Below are positions 6,736 to 15,149 of a DNA stretch of 64,000 nucleotides, one piece after another; within the stretch, counting starts at the first letter, position 1; each line of letters begins with the position of its first letter. Source of the DNA: Sphingomonas oryzagri (GTDB taxonomy: Bacteria; Pseudomonadota; Alphaproteobacteria; Sphingomonadales; Sphingomonadaceae). The translations under genes were made by a program, and so were the position numbers. The stretch spans positions 1,917,208-1,981,207 of the forward strand of contig NZ_JARYGZ010000001.1 in the NCBI RefSeq assembly GCF_029906645.1, read 5' to 3'. Under the pieces are notes generated by a model that saw nothing but the letters and a program-made list of their open reading frames with translations, was not told the origin of the DNA and did not search any database.

Positions 6736-7267
6736 GCCCGCCAGCATGATTCCGCAGACCATGGCGGAGTGCATCGCCCTGCAGCGCTGGGTCGCTCTCG
6801 GCCGCGATGTCGCCCCGCCAACCGTGACGAAAGACGAGCTGGCGCGGCACCTGAAATTCCTCGCCGCTGCCCTGCCGTCAAAAGCGATCGACGGTGACGC
6901 CGGCCGGGATCGTGTCGCAGTCTATTTCCGGATGCTCGGGGAATATACCAACGACGCCATTGCCTACATGTCGGAGCGCGCCTGCCGGGAGCACGACTGG
7001 TTCCCGACGCCGGCTCAGTGTCTCGCGATCCTCAAGACCTATCGGGCGCCGCTGCCCGACAAGGAAGTCGCGCGCACCAACTGCCAAGCCTTCCTGCAGG
7101 CCGAGATGGAACGATTCCACGCAGCGCTTCGCGACGGCACGGTTCCTCAGGCCCTGATCGACGAGAAGCCGGATCAGTGGAAGCGCATCGCCGAGGAGAA
7201 AGGCTGGCTGCGCTTGATCGACGGCAAATACGTCCAGCGCCTCAAGCAGATCGATCAGGCAGCATGA
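6653..7267 (+). CDS. Putative helicase-loader-like replication protein
   Basis: 204 residues, largely helical: LARHLKFLAAALPS, VYFRMLGEYTNDAIAYMSERACRE and WFPTPAQCLAILKTY. The last two segments resemble short phage proteins annotated as replication or loader factors, where a W-F-P-T-P turn is usual. No Walker motifs are present, so it is not an ATPase. ATG 6653 has AAGGA eight bases upstream; a start at 6692 is also possible and would shorten the long overlap. Confidence 0.5.
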   Translation: MDIGTATTKAIARMTDSSKLSEKSEVAKPASMIPQTMAECIALQRWVALGRDVAPPTVTKDELARHLKFLAAALPSKAIDGDAGRDRVAVYFRMLGEYTNDAIAYMSERACREHDWFPTPAQCLAILKTYRAPLPDKEVARTNCQAFLQAEMERFHAALRDGTVPQALIDEKPDQWKRIAEEKGWLRLIDGKYVQRLKQIDQAA

Positions 7268-7410
7268 CCCACATCCGCCTCACCCACCCTACCGATCGCA
7301 TGACCATAGCCCGCATAGGCGACAGGGAGTTCCGCATTGCCCACCCGGCGCATGGGGAACGGTTCACCGATGCTCAGATCCGCCAGGCCGTGAGAGAGAG
7401 GATTTCGTGA
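7264..7410 (+). CDS. Unknown small protein, 48 aa
   Basis: ATG overlaps the previous stop (ATGA) and its own stop overlaps the next ATG. The central segment MTIARIGDREFRIAHPAHGERF looks like a short beta-hairpin; the C-terminus is helical. Supported by tight coupling. Confidence 0.5.
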   Translation: MTHIRLTHPTDRMTIARIGDREFRIAHPAHGERFTDAQIRQAVRERIS

Positions 7411-7595
7411 TGCGTGGACGACCCGCAGGACAGATGACCCAGCGCCGGCAACAGGTGCTATCCGTTTACGCCGACATGATCGCATCGGGCCAAGAAGTGC
7501 GCCTTGCCGAGCTTGCCCGCCGATGCGGATTGTGGGGCTACAGCGATGCGCGTAGGGTGCTGGATGACCTGAAACGCATGGGAGCGGTGGGGTGA
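7410..7595 (+). CDS. Winged-helix-like small protein, 61 aa
   Basis: The segment RRQQVLSVYADMIASGQEVRLAELARRCGLWG, then SDARRVLDDLKRMGAV, reads as a complete winged helix: helix, turn, recognition helix, wing. It should bind DNA and could regulate late transcription given its place near the end of the early operon. No named family. Confidence 0.6.
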   Translation: MRGRPAGQMTQRRQQVLSVYADMIASGQEVRLAELARRCGLWGYSDARRVLDDLKRMGAVG

Positions 7596-7813
7596 CTACG
7601 CGCATGTTTGCCGATGACGATGAAAGTAAGACATCCTTGATTGCTGATAAAATGCGAGTGGCGCTGCAGCGCCTGCGAGCGACGACAGACGCTAGGATTG
7701 TCGTTCTGACCGTATGCATCCCTTTGAGCCACCTATCAGATCTGGATTATTGGCAGAGTCGCCTCACGACGGTTTGCCAAGAGGAATTGGAACGGGAGCA
7801 TCTTCTCGATTAA
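7592..7813 (+). CDS. Unknown last gene of early operon
   Basis: 73 residues from GTG 7592, overlapping the previous stop. Acidic N-terminus, a hydrophobic beta strand (ARIVVLTVCIPL) and an acidic C-terminus. GC is visibly lower than in neighbours. No family recognised. It is followed by the hairpin before the terminase genes. Confidence 0.45.
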   Translation: MTTRMFADDDESKTSLIADKMRVALQRLRATTDARIVVLTVCIPLSHLSDLDYWQSRLTTVCQEELEREHLLD

Positions 7814-7825
7814 ATCCATTGGTCA

Positions 7826-7854
7826 AAACCATCTCCGACTGATGTAGATGGTTT
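7826..7854 (+). terminator. Hairpin between early and late operons
   Basis: AAACCATCT (7826-7834) and AGATGGTTT (7846-7854) pair perfectly over nine bases with an 11-base loop. No U-run follows, so intrinsic termination would be weak. It ends six bases before the small-terminase ATG and could instead mask its ribosome site: no clear Shine-Dalgarno is visible there. Confidence 0.4.
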
Positions 7855-7860
7855 GGCGCT

Positions 7861-8241
7861 ATGGCGCGCCCGACTAAGTATGATCCTGCCTTTTGCGAGC
7901 AGCTTGTCGCCCACATGGCAGAGGGCGCAAGCGTCACATCCTTCGCCGCTGAAATCGATGTAGCTCGTTCCACGATTAACGAGTGGGCAGATAATCACCC
8001 CGAGTTTTCGGAAGCGCTATCGCGGGGCAAGGCGAAATGCCTGTCGTGGTGGGAGAGGGCGGCGCGCTCGACGGCCCTTGATGGCAAGGGTAATGCGACG
8101 GTCATCACGTTCGGCCTGAAGAACATGGGCAAGGACGAATGGCAGGATAAGGCGCTTGTTGGCTCCGATCCTGAAAACCCGCTTCCCTCCGGCCTGATCG
8201 TGAACCTTGTGAAAACCAAGGCGCCCGATGCAGCAGAATAG
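7861..8241 (+). CDS. Terminase small subunit
   Basis: 126 residues. Begins MARPTKYDPAFCEQLVAHMAEG, then an HTH (VTSFAAEIDVARSTINEWADNHPEF) and GLKNMGKDEWQDK, the usual layout of small terminases found beside this type of large subunit. It binds the pac/cos site and regulates the large subunit ATPase. Overlaps the large-subunit gene by 14 bases in another frame. Confidence 0.88.
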   Translation: MARPTKYDPAFCEQLVAHMAEGASVTSFAAEIDVARSTINEWADNHPEFSEALSRGKAKCLSWWERAARSTALDGKGNATVITFGLKNMGKDEWQDKALVGSDPENPLPSGLIVNLVKTKAPDAAE

Positions 8242-9466
8242 CGTGGACATCCCCGATTGGGCTGAGGTCCTGTGGAAGAAGGACGCTCGCCATATCGCGC
8301 TGTGGGGCGGGCGCGGGGGCGCGAAGTCGCGATCCATCGCCACGGCCATGATCATTCAGGCGGCGCAAGAGCATCATCGTGTCCTGTGCGCCCGCGAGGT
8401 GCAGAAGAGCATCAAGGATTCGGTCAAGCGCCTGCTGGACGACGAGATTGACCGGCTGGGGCTGTCTGCTGCGTTCACCAGCACCGAAAGCGAGATCCGT
8501 GGCCCCAACGGCTCGCTGTTCATCTTCACCGGCCTCAAGGGCAATGCGGCCAACGTGAAGTCGATCGAGGGTGTCACGGATTGCTGGATCGAGGAGGCGC
8601 AGAGCGTCAGTCAGGACAGCATCAACACGCTGGTGCCGACGATCCGCGCAGAAGGGTCGCGGCTGATCTGGTCATGGAACCCTGACCTTGAGACCGATCC
8701 GGTTGACGTGATGTTCCGTGGCGAGAATGGCGCACCGCCGCGCTCTGTCGTGATGAACGTCAATTACGATCGCAATCCGTGGTTCCCGGCCGAGCTTGCC
8801 GAGCAGATGGAGTTCGATCGCAGCCGCGACATCGACAAATACAATCACATTTGGCTGGGCCAGTACCGCCGCAATTCGGAAGCGAGGGTATTTAAGAACT
8901 GGTGTGTCGAGCCATTCGAGGCAGAGACGGGCGCCGAGTTCCGCCTTGGCGCCGACTTCGGGTTCAGCATCGACCCGAGCTGCGCCGTGCGGTGCTATAT
9001 CCAGGGCCGCACGATCTTCGTGGATTACGAGGCATACGGCCTTGGCGTCGAGATCGTGAACCTGTCCAACCTGTTCATGTCGATCCCCGACGCCGAGCGA
9101 TATTGGATGACGGCGGACAGCGCGCGACCGGAGACGATCAGCCATCTACGCAAGCATGGCTTCCCGAACATCCAGCCGGCGCTCAAGGGCGCCCGCTCGC
9201 TGGAGGAAGGCGTCGAGTTCCTGAAGAGCTACGACATCGTGGTCCATCCGCGCTGCCAGCATCTGATCGATGAACTGACGCTCTACAGCTTCAAGGTCGA
9301 TAGCCTCACAGGTCAGGTGACTTCCGTGCTGGAAGACAAGAACAATCACCTGATCGACGCGCTGCGATACGCGGTTGAGGGCGCGCGGCGGGCTTTGTCG
9401 GGGCGCCCCAAGACGGTCTCCGTTTCCATTCCCGGCATGACATCGGCATTTGCGAGGCGCGCATGA
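8228..9466 (+). CDS. Terminase large subunit (PBSX/Terminase_3 type)
   Basis: 412 residues. The ATPase half has Walker A GGRGGAKS (about residues 27-34), Walker B with catalytic acid CWIEEAQ (about 119-125) and the coupling motif SWNP. The nuclease half begins near FRLGADFGFSIDP (first acidic cluster, about 236) and ends with the DALRYAVEG segment giving the last Asp. It cuts concatemers and pumps DNA into the prohead through the portal. Length is normal for the family. Confidence 0.93.
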   Translation: MQQNSVDIPDWAEVLWKKDARHIALWGGRGGAKSRSIATAMIIQAAQEHHRVLCAREVQKSIKDSVKRLLDDEIDRLGLSAAFTSTESEIRGPNGSLFIFTGLKGNAANVKSIEGVTDCWIEEAQSVSQDSINTLVPTIRAEGSRLIWSWNPDLETDPVDVMFRGENGAPPRSVVMNVNYDRNPWFPAELAEQMEFDRSRDIDKYNHIWLGQYRRNSEARVFKNWCVEPFEAETGAEFRLGADFGFSIDPSCAVRCYIQGRTIFVDYEAYGLGVEIVNLSNLFMSIPDAERYWMTADSARPETISHLRKHGFPNIQPALKGARSLEEGVEFLKSYDIVVHPRCQHLIDELTLYSFKVDSLTGQVTSVLEDKNNHLIDALRYAVEGARRALSGRPKTVSVSIPGMTSAFARRA

Positions 9467-9573
9467 TCTACCTTGGCCCTGTGCGCACGCACATCCTGAC
9501 GACGGCACCGTTCAGCATTAGCGGCCCCTGTCCATGGATCTATCGCTTCAGCGTGGAGGTGCGTCGTGGCTGA
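9463..9573 (+). CDS. Possible small ORF between terminase and portal, 36 aa
   Basis: ATG overlaps the terminase stop (ATGA) and its stop overlaps the GTG of the portal gene, with a GGAGG ribosome site for portal inside it. The peptide is unremarkable. Translating ribosomes here would couple terminase to portal expression; alternatively it is simply a spacer. Confidence 0.35.
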   Translation: MIYLGPVRTHILTTAPFSISGPCPWIYRFSVEVRRG

Positions 9574-11848
9574 CGATTTCGAGCCGGTCGCCGAGAGCGA
9601 TATCGACAACACCAAAGAGGCCGCGAACAATCAGCGGATGATGGAGCTGCATGACGAGGCGATGCAGCGCTTCGACAGCGTGGCGCGTCCGCAGCAGGAA
9701 TTGCGCGCGCAGTCGCTGGAAGCGCGTCGGTTCGTCACAATCCCCGGCGCGCAATGGGAAGGCGCGTGGGGCGAGCAGTTCGAGAACGCGCCCCGGCCCG
9801 AGGTGGACAAGATCACCAAGAGCCTGGAGAAGATCGAGACCGACTATCGCGAGAACCGGCTGACGGTCGATTTCGTGCCGGGTCAAGGCGCGGATGTCGA
9901 TAGCGCTGACCTGCTCGACGGTATGCACCGCGCCGACAGCCATTTCTTCAAGGCGCAGCAGGCTCGGGACAATGCGTTCCAGGAAGCGATCCGTGGTGGC
10001 TTCGGCGCCTATCGCCTGACGACCGACTATGCCGATCCATATGATCCCGATGATGACAGCCAGCGGGTCAATCCCGGCCTAACGATCGTGGATGCGGACC
10101 AGAGCGTCTATTTCGATGGTGGCTCAATCCTGTACGACGCATCAGACGCGAAGTGGGCATTTATCATCACGGCGTCACCGCGTGCCGAGGCAGAGGCCAA
10201 GTGGGGAGCTAACAATCTCGACCCGTGGCCGCTCGCCAATTGGAAGTATGCTTGGGATTGGTACACGCCGGATATCGTCCGCACGGCCGAATATTACGTG
10301 GTGGAGGAATCGACCGACAAGCTGCTGATCTTCACGCAGAAGGATAGCGGCGAGGAGCAGCGGTATTTCGAGACCGATCTTGATGAGGAAAGCCGGGGCA
10401 ACCTCACCGCCCAGGGCTGGGAAGTCACCGAGCGTCCGATCAAGCGTAAACGCGTCCACAAATACATCCTGAACGGCATGAAGGTGCTGCGGGACTGCGG
10501 ATACATCGCGGGCGACCAGATCCCGATCGTTCCGGTCTACGGCAAGCGCGATTACGTGGACAACATGCCGCGCTGGCGGGGGCATGTCGGCAAGATGATG
10601 GACCGGCAGCGGATCTATAACACCCGCATCGCCAAGCTGGTCGAGACGGACAGCCTTGCGCCGCGCGAAGTACCGATCATCGCAATCGAGCAAATCGCCG
10701 GCACGATCAACGACGGCTTGGGTGGTGTACGTCCGCTCGCCGAGGTGTGGGCGCGGCAGAATATCGACCGGTTGCCGTTCCTTCCGATCATGCCGCTGCG
10801 TCAAGATGACGGCACGATCGTCAGCGCCGGCCCTCTGGGGAAGGTCGAGCCGCCTCAGGTTCAGCCCGTCACAGCAGCGTTGCTGCAGATCGCATCCGGA
10901 GACCTGACGGACGAGGACGACAACGCCGATCAGGTGAAGGCGAATACGTCCGCCGAGGCGATGGACCTTGCTGCGGCCCGCGTCGATGCGAAGTCCGGCA
11001 TCTATCTAGACAACATGCGACAGAGCATCGCGCGCGAGGGCGAAATCTATCTCGGCATGGCGCGCGCGGTCTATTTCGAGCCGGGCCGTAAGGTGGAGAC
11101 GCTGACGCTCGACGGGCAGGACGGTGAAGCAACGCTTCAGGAAACCGTGCTGGACAAGGGTCTGTATAAGGTCCGCAACGACCTGAGCCGGGGCAAGTTC
11201 AAGGTCATCGCCGACGTTCAGGAATCGACGGCCACCAAGCGGCAGAAGACCGTGAAGCAGAACATGGAGATTGCTGCCGTAGCGGTGCAGGCGCAGGACA
11301 TGCAACTTGCGCAGGCCGCCACGCTGACCGCCGTTCTCAATCAGGATGGTGAGGGACAGCAGGACATGCAGCAATATGCCCGGTCTCGCCTGATCGCTCT
11401 CGGTGTGGTCAAGCCGACACCGGAAGAAGCTCAGGAGCTTCAGCAGGCCGCGCAACAGCAACAGCCCGATCCACAGGCCATCGCGCTGCAGGCGGCGGCA
11501 CAGGAGAGTCAGAGCAAATCGGCGCTCAACATGGCGAGCGCTCAGCAGAAGCAGGCCGATGCCCAGCTCAAGCAGGCCCAGGCTGAGGAATTGTCCAAGG
11601 CGCCGGCTGTGCCGACCGGTCTCAGCACACCCGCCAATGATGCCGACATCGCGGACAAGTACGCAGGTGCGCAGTTGAAGGCCGCACAGGCCGAGCATCT
11701 TCAGCACGACATGCATCAGCAGCGGATCAAGACCGGCGCCCAGCTTCACCAGGACGCACACGACCGCGAGATGCAGCGCCGCCAGCAGGACTTGGCCGAG
11801 CGTCAGCAGGATCACGCTGAGCGCCAGCCGCAGGGAGACGCGGCATAA
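9566..11848 (+). CDS. P22-like portal protein
   Basis: 760 residues (P22 gp1 is 725). Early segments HDEAMQRFDSVARPQQELRAQSLEARRFV and NIGTTEAM-like blocks (here NTSAEAMDLAAARVD, about 460) match the P22 portal family. Residues about 610-755 are a Gln/Ala-rich coiled coil, equal to the long C-terminal barrel of P22 portal that senses head filling. It forms the dodecameric packaging vertex. Start is GTG at 9566 with GGAGG seven bases before; no good ATG is near. Confidence 0.9.
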   Translation: MADDFEPVAESDIDNTKEAANNQRMMELHDEAMQRFDSVARPQQELRAQSLEARRFVTIPGAQWEGAWGEQFENAPRPEVDKITKSLEKIETDYRENRLTVDFVPGQGADVDSADLLDGMHRADSHFFKAQQARDNAFQEAIRGGFGAYRLTTDYADPYDPDDDSQRVNPGLTIVDADQSVYFDGGSILYDASDAKWAFIITASPRAEAEAKWGANNLDPWPLANWKYAWDWYTPDIVRTAEYYVVEESTDKLLIFTQKDSGEEQRYFETDLDEESRGNLTAQGWEVTERPIKRKRVHKYILNGMKVLRDCGYIAGDQIPIVPVYGKRDYVDNMPRWRGHVGKMMDRQRIYNTRIAKLVETDSLAPREVPIIAIEQIAGTINDGLGGVRPLAEVWARQNIDRLPFLPIMPLRQDDGTIVSAGPLGKVEPPQVQPVTAALLQIASGDLTDEDDNADQVKANTSAEAMDLAAARVDAKSGIYLDNMRQSIAREGEIYLGMARAVYFEPGRKVETLTLDGQDGEATLQETVLDKGLYKVRNDLSRGKFKVIADVQESTATKRQKTVKQNMEIAAVAVQAQDMQLAQAATLTAVLNQDGEGQQDMQQYARSRLIALGVVKPTPEEAQELQQAAQQQQPDPQAIALQAAAQESQSKSALNMASAQQKQADAQLKQAQAEELSKAPAVPTGLSTPANDADIADKYAGAQLKAAQAEHLQHDMHQQRIKTGAQLHQDAHDREMQRRQQDLAERQQDHAERQPQGDAA

Positions 11849-11949
11849 TGTGGAGCTATTTGATAATTGAAGCGAAGAAAGCGCTGATCAATTTCTTCCA
11901 TCCTATCAGAAATATTCGTGACGCCTTCCGCCACGGAGATGCGGCATGA
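11848..11949 (+). CDS. Small ORF, 33 aa
   Basis: ATG shares a base with the portal stop (TAATG) and its stop overlaps the next ATG (ATGA). Sequence is amphipathic with aromatic residues and is more AT-rich than its surroundings. Likely translated by coupling; role unknown. Confidence 0.4.
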   Translation: MWSYLIIEAKKALINFFHPIRNIRDAFRHGDAA

Positions 11950-12209
11950 AGTTGGCCGAGGTCGTGACTCTCTATGAGAGTAATGCGCGCGATATTCCGG
12001 CAATGCTGCGCACCGCTGCCGCATCAATTGAGAGCGAGGCCGATGAAGGCTTCAGCCCGACGCGCGCGATTGTCGCGGTGCAGGTAGCCGAGAACGGCAA
12101 GATCCAAGTTTATGGCTGGGGCGAAACCGAAGCGATGGACAGCATCGCCCTGCTCAACATGGGAGCGGCGTCGCTGACGCACACGCTTCTGGCTCAACAG
12201 GAGGACTGA
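11946..12209 (+). CDS. Unknown phage protein, 87 aa
   Basis: A helix (AEVVTLYESNARDIPAMLRTAAASIES) is followed by a beta-rich part (TRAIVAVQVAENGKIQVYGWG) and a final helix. It resembles small conserved proteins that sit beside portal genes in many prophages. Not required in P22, so perhaps an accessory or regulatory protein. Confidence 0.55.
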   Translation: MKLAEVVTLYESNARDIPAMLRTAAASIESEADEGFSPTRAIVAVQVAENGKIQVYGWGETEAMDSIALLNMGAASLTHTLLAQQED

Positions 12210-12211
12210 CC

Positions 12212-13018
12212 ATGATCGACGGCGAGAACGACGACACGGACCTGCATCTGGACGCGCCTGAGGGCGACGATCAGGATATCCAGCAGCCCGAGGGCGATGC
12301 GGATGAAATCGGCCTCGAAATCGAGGGCGAGGACGATCCGGAGGATACGCCGCTGGTTCGTCGTCTGCGGCAGGAGGTGGCAGACGCCAAACGCGAGGCG
12401 GCAGCGCATCGCAAGGCAACCCCGGCGCAGAAGCGCGAGCTAGGTCCGAAGCCGACGCTGGAATCTATGGACTACGACGAAGAGCGCTTTGAGGCGGCTC
12501 TGACGAAATGGCACGAGGATAAGCGAGCGATCGACACCGAGGCCGCGCAGGCCGAAGAGCAGACCGCTGTCCGCAATCAGGCGTTCGAGCGAGCCAGGGT
12601 CAACTATCAGGCCAAGGCGCAGACCATGAAGATCGCCAATTTCGAGACGGCCGAGAGGAACGTGCTGGACGCGCTCGGCCCCGAGTTCCTGGGTGCGATC
12701 ATCCAGTATGCCGATGACCCGGCCAAGCTCGTCGGCGCGATCGGGAACAACCCCTCCGTGCTGAGCAAGGTCGCTGCGGAACAGGACCCGCTCAGCCGGT
12801 TCAAGATGCTTTTCAAGGTGGAGCAGAAGATCGTGGTCAAGGGCAAGAAGCCGCCGGCACCGGAAGCCGATACCATCCTCCGCAGCACCGCGCCGGTCGC
12901 TGCGAAAGCCGACGACAAGCGCGAGACCGAACTGTGGAAGAAGTACGAGAAGTCGGGATCGCAGGCTGATCTCGACGCCTTCCGCGCGCATCGTGCCGAG
13001 AAGCGAAAGGCCGCTTGA
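12212..13018 (+). CDS. Scaffolding protein
   Basis: 268 residues. The N-terminal 45 are very acidic, the middle is a long charged coiled coil (ADAKREAAAHRKATPAQKRE and on), and the C-terminus is basic and helical (ELWKKYEKSGSQADLDAFRAHRAEKRK), which in P22 gp8 is the coat-binding helix-turn-helix. Position between portal and coat and the unusual charge split support the call. P22 scaffold is 303 residues. Its stop TGA lies inside the TTGACG box of the downstream promoter element. Confidence 0.85.
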   Translation: MIDGENDDTDLHLDAPEGDDQDIQQPEGDADEIGLEIEGEDDPEDTPLVRRLRQEVADAKREAAAHRKATPAQKRELGPKPTLESMDYDEERFEAALTKWHEDKRAIDTEAAQAEEQTAVRNQAFERARVNYQAKAQTMKIANFETAERNVLDALGPEFLGAIIQYADDPAKLVGAIGNNPSVLSKVAAEQDPLSRFKMLFKVEQKIVVKGKKPPAPEADTILRSTAPVAAKADDKRETELWKKYEKSGSQADLDAFRAHRAEKRKAA

Positions 13019-13082
13019 CGAGTGCCTAATATTTAGGCATTAAGAGCGTGCACCAAACCAGGGACCTGCGCCTGAGACAGCA
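13015..13082 (+). promoter_or_regulatory. Promoter-plus-leader element, copy 1 (before coat)
   Basis: TTGACG (13015-13020), 17-base spacer, CATTAA (13038-13043). The spacer holds the palindrome TGCCTAA-TAT-TTAGGCA (13023-13039). The leader then has a 19-nt motif (13064-13082) that matches copy 2 in 16 of 19 positions. From -35 to -10 the copies share 22 of 29 bases. The upstream stop codon is inside the -35 box in both. The -10 match to the consensus is poor, so a phage factor or another sigma may be involved. Confidence 0.6.
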
Positions 13083-13131
13083 GCGAACGGTGTGATCGAG
13101 CCGATCGGCGGCTCTCTCACGTTCGCTGAGG
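13082..13131 (+). promoter_or_regulatory. Coat-gene leader hairpin adjoining the ribosome site
   Basis: AGCGAACG (13082-13089) pairs with CGTTCGCT (13120-13127), continuing inward with TG.GA and GAGCC/GGCTC pairs to give a long imperfect stem. The stem ends directly at GAGG (13128-13131), the ribosome site of the coat ATG at 13137. Such a stem could protect the 5' end of an abundant mRNA or tune translation. Confidence 0.55.
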
Positions 13132-13136
13132 TTTCC

Positions 13137-14414
13137 ATGGCAAATTCCTTCTCCAAGCAGGAGGTGGTGGCTTTCGATCAGGTCCTCGAAGGGTTCGAGG
13201 ACGCGCTTGTCATCTCCAAGGCTTTCCGCAAGTACCAGCTCGACGGCACGACCGCAGAGCGCGCTTTCAACACCATCTGGCGCCCGCAGCCGTACATCGC
13301 GCAGTCGTTCACGGGTCTTGATCAAACCTCGAACTTCGCGCGCAACTACACGCAGCTTTCGGTCCCCACCACGCTGAGCTACAGCCACGCTGTTCCGCTC
13401 ACGCTGACGGCGCTGGAACTGCGCGATGCGCTGCAGGAAGAGCGGCTGGGTCAGGCGGCTCTCCAGCGCCTCGCCTCCGACATCAACGTGGACTGCATGA
13501 ATCTGGCCGCGCTGACCGGCTCGATCGTGGTCAAGCGCACGTCGGCGGCTTCCGGCTTCGATGACCTGGCGGCGGTTGATACCGTCCTGAACAACCAGGG
13601 CATTCCGATGACGATGCGCAAGGCGTTCCTGTCGTCGGCGGATTACAACTCGATGGCGTCGAATCTCGCCCAGCGTCAGACGCTCAACGGCCGCACCGAG
13701 AGCGCCTACACCAACGCTCAGGTTGGTCAGGTCGCCGGCTTCGACACCTACAAGATGGACTATGCCTATCGCCTCACCGCTGCGACGGCGACGGGTGTCA
13801 CCATCACCAACACCAACCCGCTTTATTACACGCCGGCTGCGACCGTCGCATCTTCGGATGGCCTGACCCGCAACAACGTGGACAACCGCTATCAGAACAT
13901 CTCGATTGCGGTCACTTCGGGTACGGTGAAGGTGGGCGATGCTTTCACCATCGCGGGTGTCAACGCAACGCACCACATCACCAAGGGCGACACGGGCGCG
14001 CTCAAGACCTTCCGCATCACCGGCATCGTTTCTGGCGCTGGTGGCACGGGTGTGGTGACGATCACCCCGCCGATCATTTCCGGCACGGGCGGCACCGATC
14101 CGGAGCTGCAGTATAAGAACGTGACGGCTGCTCCGGCCAATGGTGCCAGCATCACGTTCCTCAACACCGTGTCGGCTCCGGTCAACGTGTTCTGGCAGGA
14201 CGACTGCTTCGAGATCATGCCGGGTCGCTACGTCCCCGCGCCTGACTCGGGCATGGCCGTCATGTCGGCGACCACGAAGAGCGGCATCACGGTGACGATG
14301 GCTCGCCAGGGCGCGATCGGCGACCTCAGCACCAAGTATCGCTGGGACGTGTTCTACGGTCTCGTCAATCTCCAGCCGGAGATGTCGGGCATCGAGCTGT
14401 TCAACCAGACCTGA
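13137..14414 (+). CDS. Major capsid (coat) protein, P22 gp5 family
   Basis: 425 residues (P22 gp5: 430). Family blocks: FNTIWRP near residue 50, a central domain, NNVDNRYQNISIAVTSG followed by KVGDAFTIAGVNATHHI (compare P22 VDNRF...GDKISFAGV), and VNVFWQDDCFEIMPGRYVP near residue 355. HK97 fold with the inserted I-domain characteristic of P22. ATG 13137 with GAGG is chosen over the upstream GTG at 13092, which lies inside the leader hairpin. Most abundant virion protein; has its own predicted promoter. Confidence 0.93.
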   Translation: MANSFSKQEVVAFDQVLEGFEDALVISKAFRKYQLDGTTAERAFNTIWRPQPYIAQSFTGLDQTSNFARNYTQLSVPTTLSYSHAVPLTLTALELRDALQEERLGQAALQRLASDINVDCMNLAALTGSIVVKRTSAASGFDDLAAVDTVLNNQGIPMTMRKAFLSSADYNSMASNLAQRQTLNGRTESAYTNAQVGQVAGFDTYKMDYAYRLTAATATGVTITNTNPLYYTPAATVASSDGLTRNNVDNRYQNISIAVTSGTVKVGDAFTIAGVNATHHITKGDTGALKTFRITGIVSGAGGTGVVTITPPIISGTGGTDPELQYKNVTAAPANGASITFLNTVSAPVNVFWQDDCFEIMPGRYVPAPDSGMAVMSATTKSGITVTMARQGAIGDLSTKYRWDVFYGLVNLQPEMSGIELFNQT

Positions 14415-14424
14415 CCCAAGCCTC

Positions 14425-14450
14425 CCTCCCGGCAATCGTGTCGGGAGGGC
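14425..14450 (+). terminator. Hairpin after coat gene
   Basis: CCCTCCCG (14425-14432) pairs with CGGGAGGG (14443-14450), loop of ten bases, followed by CCTCTCT rather than a pure T-run. It could partly terminate coat mRNA or protect its 3' end, so that coat is made in excess over downstream genes. Confidence 0.5.
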
Positions 14451-14485
14451 CTCTCTAGACGAGCCGGGGGGCTTGGAGGATTATC

Positions 14486-14923
14486 ATGGCAGACAAGATC
14501 GAAACTGATTCCACGCTTCCGGACGTTCCGGCTTCCAAGGTCAAGGAAGCGCAGCTTTCGGGCATTCAGGATGCCATTGCCGAGGGCGCAAAGGCGCGCT
14601 TCAAGGCGACCGATGGCATCGAGGACAATGATCCCGAGCCGGGCATCACGCCCACCTATGACGTGTTCCATCTGCAGGATCTGGTCGATCTCGACCCGGA
14701 CGCGCTGAAGGACACGCTGAACGGCAAGGGTGATCGCCCCGTGTCGCTTTCGGAGGGGCAGGTCGCCGGGCTTCTGGAGGTGGAGCGCTCGGGCAAGAAC
14801 CGCACCGATATCGTGAAGGTGCTGTGCGACTATCTCGGCATCGAGACGCCTTACGAGGTGACCGACGCCGGCCCGAACTACACCAACGACGTGAACCGTT
14901 CGGCGGTGAAGGCGCGTGGCTGA
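14486..14923 (+). CDS. Virion-associated or assembly unknown, 145 aa
   Basis: Acidic helical protein; the middle (GVPTYDVF-like GITPTYDVFHLQDLVDLDPD) and C-terminus (KVLCDYLGIETPYEV) have a Leu/Asp pattern. ATG with GGAGG 10 bases before. It lies between coat and gp4 where P22 has no gene, so it could be a decoration, maturation or scaffold helper protein. No family match. Confidence 0.55.
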   Translation: MADKIETDSTLPDVPASKVKEAQLSGIQDAIAEGAKARFKATDGIEDNDPEPGITPTYDVFHLQDLVDLDPDALKDTLNGKGDRPVSLSEGQVAGLLEVERSGKNRTDIVKVLCDYLGIETPYEVTDAGPNYTNDVNRSAVKARG

Positions 14924-15149
14924 AGGCGCTGAATATCCGAAGGCCGCTTATCGTATGGGCGGAGAAATCGACGTTTGGGGGCGCATGATGTCCATGTGCT
15001 CCCTCGTCGATCCCTTGGATGAAGAGCGCGCGCTGAACGAGGGGTGGTTTCTCCACCCCAACGATGTTCCTGACGAGGAGCCGCTGACCGCTGAGGAGCT
15101 GGAGCAGCCCAAGCGGCGCGGTCGTCCGCCCAAGGCGAGGACCGAATAA
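14916..15149 (+). CDS. Small protein with AT-hook-like tail, 77 aa
   Basis: GTG start overlaps the previous gene. The C-terminus is acidic then KRRGRPPKAR, which matches an AT-hook core (RGRP). That suggests contact with DNA, perhaps at the capsid inner surface, or simply a charged tail. Its stop overlaps the next ATG (TAATGG). Confidence 0.5.
   Translation: MAEGAEYPKAAYRMGGEIDVWGRMMSMCSLVDPLDEERALNEGWFLHPNDVPDEEPLTAEELEQPKRRGRPPKARTE

Noticed and set aside
13023-13039. Palindrome TGCCTAA-TAT-TTAGGCA as a terminator of the scaffold gene
   Set aside because: No T-run, and the same half-site occurs in the second promoter element where it is not a perfect palindrome; it is better seen as part of the promoter element.
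13044-13136. TPP-type riboswitch because of CTGAGA in the coat leader
   Set aside because: Only the CTGAGA hexamer agrees; the rest of the conserved TPP core is missing and a coat gene is not a fitting target.
13026-14435. A 469-codon minus-strand frame opposite the coat gene
   Set aside because: Composition (Arg/Asp/Val) is typical of a shadow, and the plus strand encodes a recognisable coat protein.
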